The notes below the pieces were generated by a model that ran no database searches, was not told where the DNA came from, and saw only the letters and a list, made by a program, of their open reading frames with translations. A program made the position numbers and the translations under genes. From Thecamonas trahens ATCC 50062 (Eukaryota > Apusozoa > Apusomonadida > Apusomonadidae), in contig NW_013657669.1 of assembly GCF_000142905.1 (NCBI RefSeq), positions 412,708 through 476,707 on the forward strand: a stretch of DNA of 64,000 nucleotides, given 5' to 3'. Shown here piece by piece: positions 18,361-27,805 of the stretch (position 1 is the first letter of the stretch; every line of letters starts with the position of its first letter).

Positions 18361-21300
18361 ATGCCCGGCCCTCCCAAGAAGCCCCGCAGGACGTACGTAC
18401 TCTCTCTCTCTCCCTCCCTTCCCCTTTCCTCCCCACCTCCGGCGCGCGCCTGCCTGTACCCCCTCTCCCCGTTCGGCCGAAGTGGCTTGCCACATTCGCA
18501 AGGGTGTCAGGGTGGCTCGGCGGGCAAGGGCAAAGAGGACGAGGGCCACGAACGAGGGCTGCGAACGAGGATAGCTCACAGCGAGACAATGATACACCCG
18601 TACGCATGGGATGGGTGACAGTGGCGGTTCCAGTGGGTCGGACGATCCGCAAGCCCAGGCAGCGGCCTGTATCCAAAAGTGGTGGCGGTCGAGGCTCGCG
18701 GCAAAAAGTTCATGGCGGTAGCCAAGACGCTCAAGCGGCGGACCAAGATTGCGCACGAGCTACTGGAGACCGAAGTGACGTACGTCTCGTCGCTCAATGC
18801 GCTCATCGAAGTGTATGTCAAGCCGCTGCGGTTCAATGCGCAGACGTCGCCCAACCCGATTGCCCGGGCCGAGTCGCTCGACGCCATTTTCTCCAACGTC
18901 GAGCTCATCGCGCGGACCAACGAGACGCTCGCCGACTCGCTTCGGGAGCGAATGGCCGAGTGGGACCCGATGACGACATGTCTCGGTGATGCACTCAAGC
19001 GGATGGCCCCGTTTCTCAAGCTCTACACGCAGTACTGCAAAAACTACGACAACTCGCTCAAGGCTGTGGCGCAGTGCTCGCAGTCGAAGCAGTTTACCGC
19101 CTTTCTCGAGTCTGGGCACCTCCATCCCGACTCGCTCAACTTGCACCTAGCCGATGCGCTCATCATGCCGATCCAGCGCATCCCGCGGTACATCATGCTC
19201 CTCTCTGACATTATCAAGTACACGCCCGACGACCATCCGGATGCGACGAACCTTGCCGAGGCGCTGACGCTCATCTCGGAGATTGCGCGGACGGTCAACT
19301 CGTCAATGGCGGTGGCCGACTCGATGAACCGAATCGTCGAAATCCAGCAGATGCTCTCCAAGGATTGTCCCATTCTTGTCGAGCCTGCGCGCCGGTTTGT
19401 GCGCGAAGGCTACCTGACCAAGAACCGCGAGAAGCGCATGTACTTTTTGTTCAACGACATTCTCGTCTACGCCGCCAAGCAAAACTCGTCAATGTTTCTC
19501 TTCAAGGGCCTCATTCCGCTCAACACCACGTGGATCAAGGACCTTGCCGGTGAGGAGGTCTCGCTCCCGCATGCCTTCCAGATTGTGTCGACCAAGAAGA
19601 CGTACACGGTGTGTGCCGACTCGGAGTCGGCCAAGGCCTCCTGGATGGCCGACATCAATGCACAGATTGACGAGCTGGTGGCAAAGGATCCGTCGCTAGT
19701 GGCGCGCCGCGCCGAAGCCGGCAGGGTCGTCAAGTCGCGGTTCCGCCGCAAGGGCGCCGGCGAGTCGGGCGCCGCCGGCGACGCCTCGGGCTCGGGCATG
19801 CCGGTCCTCTCGGCACCAGCGACCATTGATCTCACCGTTCCCACGCCACGCCTCTCGTACCGGTACTTGTTTTCAGGAAACTGCGACAAAGTCGGCACGC
19901 TGTGCAAGCTCGGCTCGTCGCGATTCACGCGGTGGAACAACCGCATCTTCCTCCTTAAGGACATGTTCCTCTACTACTACAAGACTGAGGCCGACGAGGA
20001 GCCAACCGGCATTGTCCCACTCGACGGGTGCATTGTCGAATCGCGGCAAGACATCTCCAAGAAGAACAAGTACTACTTTGACATTTCGCACTCGACCCGA
20101 TCGCGGGTCTACCACATCTTTGCCAAAGAGACAGCCGACCGGACCGAGTGGTCGAACCTCCTCCTCCGCGCCATCAACGGTGACCGTGCCGTCTCCAACT
20201 TTGGCCTCCCGTTTGTGTTCTGCAACATTGCCTGGGGCCCTCTCATTGTCAAGGAGCTTGCGCTTGAGGCTTTCCTCTCGGTCATCACCCTCTGCAAGGA
20301 CGACATGCTCGACGAGCACTACTCGGCGCTATCGACCAAGGATGGCGCCAACTTCCTGCCTGCGCTCATCAACACGCTCAACGCCGAGGGCGCTGTGTTT
20401 GAGTTGGGAGCGAAAGCGCTGCGCCACGCCTCGCGCTTTCAATTTACCCACGCCTATCTCCTTGACAGCAACAATGGCGTGTGTGAGTTTCTTGGCGGCC
20501 TCATGTCACGGGAGGGTACGTCCAAGGCGACAGTAGGCAACATTGCGTGGACGCTTGTCCACCTCCTTGCACCATCCATGGGCCCTGGGCCCGACGAGCC
20601 TGCACCGGCGATCCTCGGCGAGTCGCCGATCATCCCGTTGGTCATTCTGCTCGAGCGGGCCGGTGACGAGTTCATGATTGACGCCGCCATCAAGGCCATG
20701 GCCCATCTCGCCGAAGACGCCTTTCTTCGTGCGGCTTTTCTCAAGGACAATGCACTGAAGCCCCTTGTGGAAGTTCTGCGGACGGCATCGTCGCATGTGG
20801 CGCTCTACTACGGCTGCCTCACGCTCTCGCTCGTCTCGTCGAACGACTCGATCCGGGCGGCCATTCCGAACCTCGGCGCCATTCCCACTCTTGTCACCCA
20901 CCTCTCCTCCCCATCGCCGTGGGTCATCGAGGCTGCGCTGCGGGCGCTCTCGGGCTTGGCAAGCTCGTCGCATAACAGGGTCCTCATGACCGAGTCACTC
21001 TTTCTCTCACCGCTTCTCAGCGCGCTCGAGTCGAACGCGACACCGTCGATGCTCGCGGTTGCCATGGACTGCATCCGTGCCTTTTCGGCCTCGCTCTACG
21101 GCAAGGAGGTCATCCTCAACGGCGGCTGCCTGCCGTCGCTTGTTGCCGCGCTCACCCTCAACCAGGACGTCAAGGTGCTGACCAACGTGGCGGCAGCGAT
21201 TGCGAACGTGACCGAGGGCGGCTCGACGCTCATCCAGTCCGAGTTTCGTGAGCTCGGTGGAATGGACTCGATGTTTGCGGTGGCGAACAACTGGCTGCCT

Positions 21301-24020
21301 GCCGAGCCGAACCGGATTCACGCTCGGCTGCAGGAGGCAATTCTACGTGTCCTCTGCAATGTGTGCCTCTCTTCCAATCCCAACATTGAGCTCCTGGTTG
21401 CTGCGCCAGAGACCGTTGCCGCGGTGGTGCACTCGCTCTCGTCGCCGGTCGAGCGGGTGGTAGCTCAAGCGGCGCGGCTGGCTGGTGAGGTCTCAATTGT
21501 CGAGAATGGAGCGCGGACGCTGCAACACAGCGCTGCGGTCGAGCCGCTCTTCCGAGTCGCGTGCTGGAACGTCGAGGGCTCGACGACGTATCAGGCCTCG
21601 GCGCGAGTCTCAGCCGTCATTGCGTTGGCCAACTTGGCCAAGTCATCGATTGTGGTGGCACACCTTGGCGAGCTGGTGGCAGAGGCGCCGCTGGCGGTGG
21701 CAGACCTGGCGCACGGCGCCGGACTTGCCGGCATTGCCGCGCGCAAGCTCGCAGGCAAGCTCGACCTTGACCTTGGCGTGGCGCCGGTCCTGCACGAGTC
21801 GGCCAAGCGTCCGGCGACGCCCGAGGTGACGGCGCAGTCGGGCGGGCGGCTGACGCTTGCGGCGCCGGACAAGCTTCTCGACCCCGCCAAGGCTGCCGTG
21901 ATCATTGACTCTGCGGTAGCCGTCGAGTCATGGATGGCAACGTCAGAGACGGAGCTCAACGTGTCGACCGGCGACGTGATTGCCGTCTACGACGCCACCC
22001 ATCCCGAGTGGTGGTATGCGCGGGTCGGCGGCGTCACCGGCTTTGTGCCCTGCTTTTGCCTCGAAACGGTGAGCGCCGGCATGCGCAAGACCACGTCGGC
22101 GACGCTTGACAAGGCGGCACGACTGGCGCGGCTCTCGACGGCGCCGGCCGACGAAGTGGTGATGACACTCGAGGAAGAGGGCGTCCGCATGGGCTACCTC
22201 AAACTGCAGTCGACGTCGGTGCTCAAGTCGTGGATCCGGCACTTTGCGGTGTTAGAGGCCGGCAAGCTTGCAATCTACAAGACCGTCCACGACCCGGTGC
22301 CGGTCTTTGAGCTCGACGTTCAGGTGGTCAACGTCAAGAACGCGTCCGATCTCACCTTTGAGATGATTGCGCCAGATAAGCGGTATTTGTTCCAGGGCGA
22401 GACGCAAGCTGAGGTGACGGCGTGGGTGGCCGCGATTCGGGACGCGACAGCGTCACAGCTCCGCAACGTCACGTCGGTCGGGAAGACTGGCACGCTCAAA
22501 CGGGTCCATTCCAAGACGAAGTCACAGATCAACCAGCTCATAGCTAACATCTGGAAGCTGCCGGGCAACTCAGTCTGCGCCGACTGCTTCAACACCAAGC
22601 CAGACTGGTGCTCGATCAACCTCGGCATTTTGGTCTGCATCGAGTGCTCGGGCTTGCACCGCTCGCTCGGCACGTCGATTTCCAAGGTTCGGTCGCTCAA
22701 GCTAGACGACCTGGTGCCGTATGTGGAAGAGTACATGCAGGCGATCGGTAACGAGGCTGCCAACTCGATCCTCGAGGCCTGGCCGTCGCGGGTCATCCGC
22801 TACAAGCCGTCAGACCCGTCGCTTGCCGGCATGCGTAACCAGTACATCAAGTACAAGTACGTAGAGAAGCGGTTGTTGGCCAAGGGCACCGAGACTGACC
22901 CGGATAAGCTCGGCGCAGCGCTGCGTGCGTCCATCGCCGCAGGCTCGCACATGGGCATCCTCGCTGCACTCGCCGCCGGCGCCGCCGTCGACTGGCTCCC
23001 GCCCGACAAGCCGGGCGCCATCGGCTCGGTCGCGTATGCGCTCGAGACCCAGGCGCCGCGGGTAGTTGTCACCGCGCTCGTGCTCAATAACGCCGACATC
23101 AACTCGGTCTCGCCCAAGTCGGGCGGCACGCCCGCCCACGACGCCGTCCTCGCCGAACGCTCGGACGTGCTGGAGATTCTGATGGACAACAACGCCGACA
23201 TCAAGACACCCAACGCTGAGGGCCAGACCGTACTGCAGCTCGCCGAGGCGCTCAACGCCACCCGTTGCATCACTATCCTCCGTGGTGAGACAGCTAGCCC
23301 GAGCGAGTGTGAGGCGTCGGGGTCGGCGGCCGGCTCCTCGCCGCCGCCACCGACCAGCGAAAACGTCCGCGTCATGTCGGTCACCTCGCTCCCACCTGCG
23401 CCGCCGGCAGGTGCCAACGATAACTACGAAGATTTGCTTGCCCTCATCGAAGACGATGCTCTCCCGCCACCGCCGCCGGACATGCTCGCGGCCGACTCGG
23501 CACCACCCAAGCCTGCCGGGAGGACCAAGCCGGCGCGGGTGGGCGGCGGGCGACGCGGCTCTGGCCCACCGCCGCCGCTCTCGCAGGGTGCCGCCGCCGC
23601 TAGCTCGCCTGGCGAGGATTCGGGCGCAGCCTTTGCCACCCGTCGGCCAACCGCCAAGAAGCTCCCGCCACCAGCAGTCGACGTCTCGGGCAGTGACAAC
23701 TCGCTTGGCGAGGTCCAGCCCATCGTGCCCGGTCGGAATGCAGTCGCCAAGCCGCCGCGCAAGCCGACTGGCACCAAGCCGACCACGCCCAAGCCGCGCA
23801 AGCCGACAGCTACCAAGCCGACCACGCCCAAGCCGACCACGCCCAAGCCGGCGTCACCCAGCCGCGCAAGCCGACAGCTACCAAGCCGACCACGCCCAAG
23901 CCGACCACGCCCAAGCCGGCGTCACCCAAGCCACGCAAGCCAACTGGCGTCAAGCCGGCGTCGCCCAAGCCTGCCAAGCCCGCAGCCGCCAAGCCAGTGG
24001 CCGCGGCTAGTTGCGCATAA
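18361..24020 (+). CDS. IQ-DH-PH-PH-ARM-SH3-PH-ArfGAP-ANK signalling protein (two apparent 1-base breaks)
   Basis: The long open frame (18679 to 24075, numbering from 18679) contains: DH/RhoGEF (about 20-220), PH (225-340), PH (405-510), armadillo-like helices (530-1060), SH3 (1085-1140; EWWYARVGGVTGFVP), PH (1165-1265), ArfGAP with the C-x2-C-x16-C-x2-C zinc site and catalytic-type Arg in CSGLHRSLGTSISKVRSL (about 1280-1400), ankyrin repeats (1430-1535) and a Pro-rich tail. It should activate Rho-family and inactivate Arf-family GTPases at membranes. Upstream, in another frame, lie a candidate first exon (18361-18392) and an IQ motif (AACIQKWWRSRLAAK) that joins the body only if one base is added in the A-run 18703-18707. 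A second missing base near 23860 shifts the K-P tail; in the restored frame it stops at 24020. Confidence 0.85.
18393..18621 (+). other. Candidate intron of the DH/ArfGAP gene
   Basis: Starts GTACGT after MPGPPKKPRR plus two bases, continues with a CT-rich tract, and ends GGTGACAG. The phase-2 junction opens directly into the G-G-S-S-G-S-D-D stretch before the IQ motif. An alternative AG lies at 18632-18633. An unspliced start at ATG 18611 is the other option. Confidence 0.5.
23770..24000 (+). repeat. K-P-T-T-P coding repeats
   Basis: Tandem units translating as K-P-T-T-P-K-P and K-P-R-K-P-T, at the C terminus of the ArfGAP protein. About 60 bp (around 23805-23870) is repeated at about 23873-23940 with one base missing in the first copy. 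Confidence 0.85.
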
Positions 24021-24144
24021 AGTATCAAACGTGGTCGTACCCCCCCTCGCCCGTCGGCGCAAGCTTTTCCTTTAGCGCTGTAAAGTATCAAACGTGGTCG
24101 TACCCCCCCTCGCCCGTCGGCGCAAGCTTTTCCATTAGCGCTGT
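24019..24144. repeat. 63-bp perfect-but-one tandem duplication
   Basis: Two direct copies, 24019-24081 and 24082-24144, each starting AAAGTATCAAACGTGG and ending AGCGCTGT; one T/A difference (TTCCTTT versus TTCCATT). It sits between the stop of the ArfGAP gene (restored frame) and the next start codon. Confidence 0.97.
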
Positions 24145-24214
24145 TGAATTGGAACAAAGTCGAGGTCGAGTTCGAGGCATCGCAAGAGCTCACTCCCTCT
24201 CGCCTCCCGCATCT

Positions 24215-26524
24215 ATGGCGACGGCACCGCAACGGATCAACCTCACCCTCAACTCGGCGTATGCGCCGCACTGGGGTGCGCGCGAGGGCGTACGCGAGCT
24301 AGTGCAGAACTGGTACGACGGCGTCCGTGGCGCGGCCGAGGCGGCGGGAGCAGCAACAGCAGGTGAGCGAAGTAGGCCCGCAAAGGCAGCGACCTCATTT
24401 GCGCCGCATGGTGTGACCTTTCATCGGAGCCGCAGCAGCGATGGTGGGACGGCGGTAGCGGTTGTCGATGGGAATGGATCGCTGGTGGGGTATGTGGCGT
24501 ATGATGCCGATGCCTGCATGCTGGTGCTCGCCAACGAGGCGGCGGCGGGTCTGGGGCGGGCAGTTCTGCTGATGGGCTCGTCGTCCAAGGTCGACGACGC
24601 GGCTGCGGTTGGACAGTTTGGTGAGGGCCTCAAAGTCGGTGCCATAGCCCTACTGCGCGAGGGTAAGCAGATCCGGCTGGAGACAGGCGCCGGCGAGGCG
24701 TGGGCCTTTGAGCTCGTTCGCGATGAAAACTTTGGCTCGGCCACCGTGCTCTCGCTGGCTGTGCTGGAGACCACGGGTGTTCCGCCGATGCCCGAGAGTA
24801 TTGCCGAGCGCGGGAGAGTGAGCGCATCGGGGGTGGTGGCTGTCTTGGAAGGGCTGGCACCCAACGAGTGGGCGGAGTTTGAGGGTGACTTTCTGTTCCT
24901 GTCTCCGCCCAGCGATGCCAGCGGCTACTGTGCGACTCGCGATGGGACGCTGCTGCTTGAGGAGCGCCACCGCGGCAAGCTGTATGTCAAGGGCTTTTGG
25001 GTGGCGGACATGGCCGACGAAGGCCTACAGACTGGAGCCGACTTTCCGGCGCTGGCCCTCGATCGCGAGCGGCGTGCAGCAGCAAAGCGGGCTGATGTCG
25101 AGTATGCGATGGCCAATCTGTGGGTTCAGGCCATTGCACACGAGCCCGGGCTTGTGCCACGGTTCTACGACTTGCTCTGCTCGTCGCAGATTACTGCCGA
25201 CATTGCCAAAGTTCACTGGTACATGACCGATGAGGCGCTGGCCGCGGTGGCGGCGGCTTTCTTTGACAACAACGGTGCCAACGCGTTTCCCGTGGCGGCC
25301 ACGCCGTCAGCCCGCAAGAACATCGCATCAGTCGAGGAGGTGCTTGGTAAGAGCGCGGTGGTGTGCAACGAGGTGCTTGCATCGCTCCTCGCCTCGTCCC
25401 CTGCTATCGGCAAGCTGGAGGACGCGCTCGCCGGCGCGCGCCGACGGTCGCACACCGAGGTTGCGATTGCAAGTCTTGGCCGCGCTGCCCGCAACGCGTT
25501 CTACGCCTTTTGCGCTGTTCTTGATGGCCTCGCGAGTGACATGAGTGTTGGCAACTTGTCGGCGCGACGGATGTGGCCAACGTCAGGCTCGCTAAGGCTC
25601 GTCGCCTTTTCGACGCCGACAACACTTGTTGCCTTTGACGACGAGACGCAGACGTACCGAATGGCGGCATCACTGTTTCGCCGGCCAGCTCCAGCATCAG
25701 TTGTGTGTGCGGAAGCGCTTGCGGCTGTTGTCCGCGAGGTCTGCGACTCGCCCAGCATTGTCCCTGATGGCGTTCTGGCGGTCCTCGCGCGCAGGTGCAT
25801 TTCGAGCCGTGACAGCGACGACGGCGGGGCAAGCAGTGTTGGCAGTGAGCGTGCTGCGGCGCTGGAAGCTCAGCTGGAGGCACGCGAGGCCGAGCTAGAA
25901 CAGCTCTGCGAGGAGGTAGCCGAGGCTAAGACTTCGCCAGCAGGTGTGGCGCAGGTGGCCGAGCTCGAGGCGCGGGTGGCTCGGCTGACCGACGAGCTGG
26001 CCAAGGCCAAAACGGTCTCGTCGCTTGGCCTCCGCAACATCGCCGCGCTGCAGAAGCAGAACAACGAGCTTGGCGATGCACACGAGGCTGTCAAGCGAGA
26101 CCTCCGCGCGCGTGAGCAGACCGTGATCCAGCTCAGCCTCCAGCTGGGCGAACTACAGAGCAGTCGACGGCGCGAGGGCCAGGCATTGGCCAATCTCACC
26201 GGTAGCGCCACCGAGAAGGCCAGCGACATTGTTGGCGGGTTGAGCATGGATGAGCTTGAGGCGATGATCGACGGGCGCGAGCAGGAGCTGGCCATGCTTC
26301 GGCGCGAGGCGCGTCGGCGCGCAAACGCAGCACGGCGTGAGCTGCAGCATGCGCTTGAGGTTGCGCAGGCCGGGTGCATGTGTGTGGTGTGCATGGATGC
26401 GCCGGCTCGGTGCGTGGTGCTCCCGTGCCGGCACCTGAACACGTGCGGCGGGTGCGTGCAGCAACTGGAGCGGTGTCCGGTCTGCCGCGGGCCCATTGGC
26501 GAGGTGGTTGAGGTGGTGGGGTGA
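24215..26524 (+). CDS. GHKL-ATPase-like / coiled-coil / RING protein
   Basis: 769 residues from the ATG at 24215. The N-terminal ~190 residues look like a GHKL (Hsp90/MORC/MutL) ATPase: an E-x-x-x-N-x-x-D helix in ELVQNWYD (about 29-36), and VGQFGEGLKVG (about 131-141), matching the second glycine box with the preceding S-S-S-K lid. The first glycine box (usually DxGxG) is divergent. The middle region (200-530) is unassigned; 547-715 is strongly coiled coil; 721-762 is a C3HC4 RING (CVVCMDAPARCVVLPCRH, then CPVC), as in IAP/MDM2-type ligases. Prediction: an ATP-gated or remodelling E3 ubiquitin ligase. The upstream frame is open through the 63-bp duplication but is not credible coding. The stop lies 2 bp from the STIMATE stop. 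Confidence 0.78.
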   Translation: MATAPQRINLTLNSAYAPHWGAREGVRELVQNWYDGVRGAAEAAGAATAGERSRPAKAATSFAPHGVTFHRSRSSDGGTAVAVVDGNGSLVGYVAYDADACMLVLANEAAAGLGRAVLLMGSSSKVDDAAAVGQFGEGLKVGAIALLREGKQIRLETGAGEAWAFELVRDENFGSATVLSLAVLETTGVPPMPESIAERGRVSASGVVAVLEGLAPNEWAEFEGDFLFLSPPSDASGYCATRDGTLLLEERHRGKLYVKGFWVADMADEGLQTGADFPALALDRERRAAAKRADVEYAMANLWVQAIAHEPGLVPRFYDLLCSSQITADIAKVHWYMTDEALAAVAAAFFDNNGANAFPVAATPSARKNIASVEEVLGKSAVVCNEVLASLLASSPAIGKLEDALAGARRRSHTEVAIASLGRAARNAFYAFCAVLDGLASDMSVGNLSARRMWPTSGSLRLVAFSTPTTLVAFDDETQTYRMAASLFRRPAPASVVCAEALAAVVREVCDSPSIVPDGVLAVLARRCISSRDSDDGGASSVGSERAAALEAQLEAREAELEQLCEEVAEAKTSPAGVAQVAELEARVARLTDELAKAKTVSSLGLRNIAALQKQNNELGDAHEAVKRDLRAREQTVIQLSLQLGELQSSRRREGQALANLTGSATEKASDIVGGLSMDELEAMIDGREQELAMLRREARRRANAARRELQHALEVAQAGCMCVVCMDAPARCVVLPCRHLNTCGGCVQQLERCPVCRGPIGEVVEVVG

Positions 26525-26526
26525 GC

Positions 26527-27568
26527 TCAGCGAGTGTCGACGGTCGAAAACGGGTTGACCATGACGACCGGCTCGGCAAAGTCGTCGTCGTCGAGCGAGG
26601 AGAGTTCGAGCACAAACGGATTAGCAGACGAGTTCGAGACTGCAGTCGAGGTTCGCGAGATCGAGAGCGAGCTGAGCGGGCGACCAAGGTCGGCGTCGTC
26701 ATCGTCAGAGGCGGCCCAAGGGTTGAGCAGGACATTGAGCTCTGTCTCAGTCGCACGCTCCTGTGGCGCGTCGGACTTGAGAATGTTGTCCGAGATCCAA
26801 AAAGTGATGATGTTGAGGAAGAGTGGGGCAACGAGCATGACGACAATGAGCTCGGTGTGTGGGTGGTTGAGAAAGGGCGTGAGGAAGAAGCGTGCGATGG
26901 CCTCGAGAATGCCTGCCACCGGATACATAAGCAGGCCCATGATGAGCTTGACAAGGACGACGATGACCTGCCAGACGCCGAGCTGCATGGCCCAGGCCTT
27001 GGCCGACGGCGGGCGGCCGTACTTGCCGGAGCGCAGGTACTCGTACGGCGAGAATTGGCCGACAATGTGTGCGTCGATGAAGAAGCGCTCAAACGCGGTG
27101 AGAAAGGCCCAGCAGAGGGCAACACCAAGGGTGGCGTCGAGAAAGATGAGGATAAAGTAGCCGAGGCAGGCATCGTGCGAGGTGTAGAGCCATGCGACAA
27201 AGACGTTGAGAAAGTGCCACGAGATCGAGGTGATGCCCTGCTTGCCTGTGTCAAACAGCCAGATCTGTGTCTCCACGGATGGACGAGTGAGTGCCACGAG
27301 TGCCACGAGTGCGATGGCGAGTGGTGCCTGCCACAATGGGTCTGTGCGTCGACGTGTGCATCTCCCTCCCTCCCATGGGCCTTGTCTGGTGCCACGCGCG
27401 TCCTCTACCCCTCTCCCCGCATCCTCCCCCTCCCTTGTGCCATACCTTGGTGCTCCGTCGGTGCTCCTCCCGCCGCCACTTGACAAAGAGGGTGGCAAAA
27501 GCCACAGCCATGAGGGCAAGCTGGACCTCCTTGCCAAAGTCGTCCATCATCTGGCATCCCTCGCCCAT
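26527..27568 (-). CDS. STIMATE (TMEM110) family ER membrane protein
   Basis: Exons 27568-27446 and 27270-26527, 288 residues (human STIMATE is 294). Exon 1 supplies the first TM segment (VQLALMAVAFATLFV) and a basic stretch. Exon 2 opens with IWLFDTGKQGITSISWHFLNV, close to the hallmark IWFLDTSKQ of the family, then LDATLGV, the SGKYG motif and LNIITFWISDN near the end, all conserved. Human STIMATE lies in the ER at plasma-membrane junctions and promotes STIM conformational activation in store-operated calcium entry. No STIM or Orai gene is visible here, so the role in this organism may differ. The cytosolic tail is acidic and ends in Ser/Asp-rich sequence with two N-P-F motifs. Confidence 0.85.
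27271..27445 (-). other. Intron of the STIMATE gene
   Basis: 175 bp, phase 0, after codon 41. It starts GTATGG on the minus strand and ends CCGTGGAG. A second AG six bases downstream (ACACAG) would remove only Thr-Gln. Without splicing the first TM segment would be lost. Confidence 0.8.
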
Positions 27569-27745
27569 GCTGGAGGTGGTGGGGTGGGGGTGGGGGTGGG
27601 GGTGGGGGTGGGGGTGGGGTGAGTGGGGTGTGACCTGCGCTGAGTGTGCAAAGTGCTCGCGCTCGCGCTAGCAATGTTTTGACTCGTTTGGCGCGAGCAG
27701 GTTATCGGCAAGGCTGGGCATGTGTGTATTCGCTCGCGAAAGGGG

Positions 27746-27777
<32 letters not shown>

Positions 27778-27805
27778 ACAGGGAAACGGCTGGGATCGAC
27801 TGATG
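27569..27805. repeat. G-rich microsatellites between genes
   Basis: Contains (GGGGGT)n at about 27580-27620, a 16-G run at 27742-27757 and a following (GGA)n tract. It lies between the STIMATE start and the end of the RBR ligase gene. I see no gene. Confidence 0.85.
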
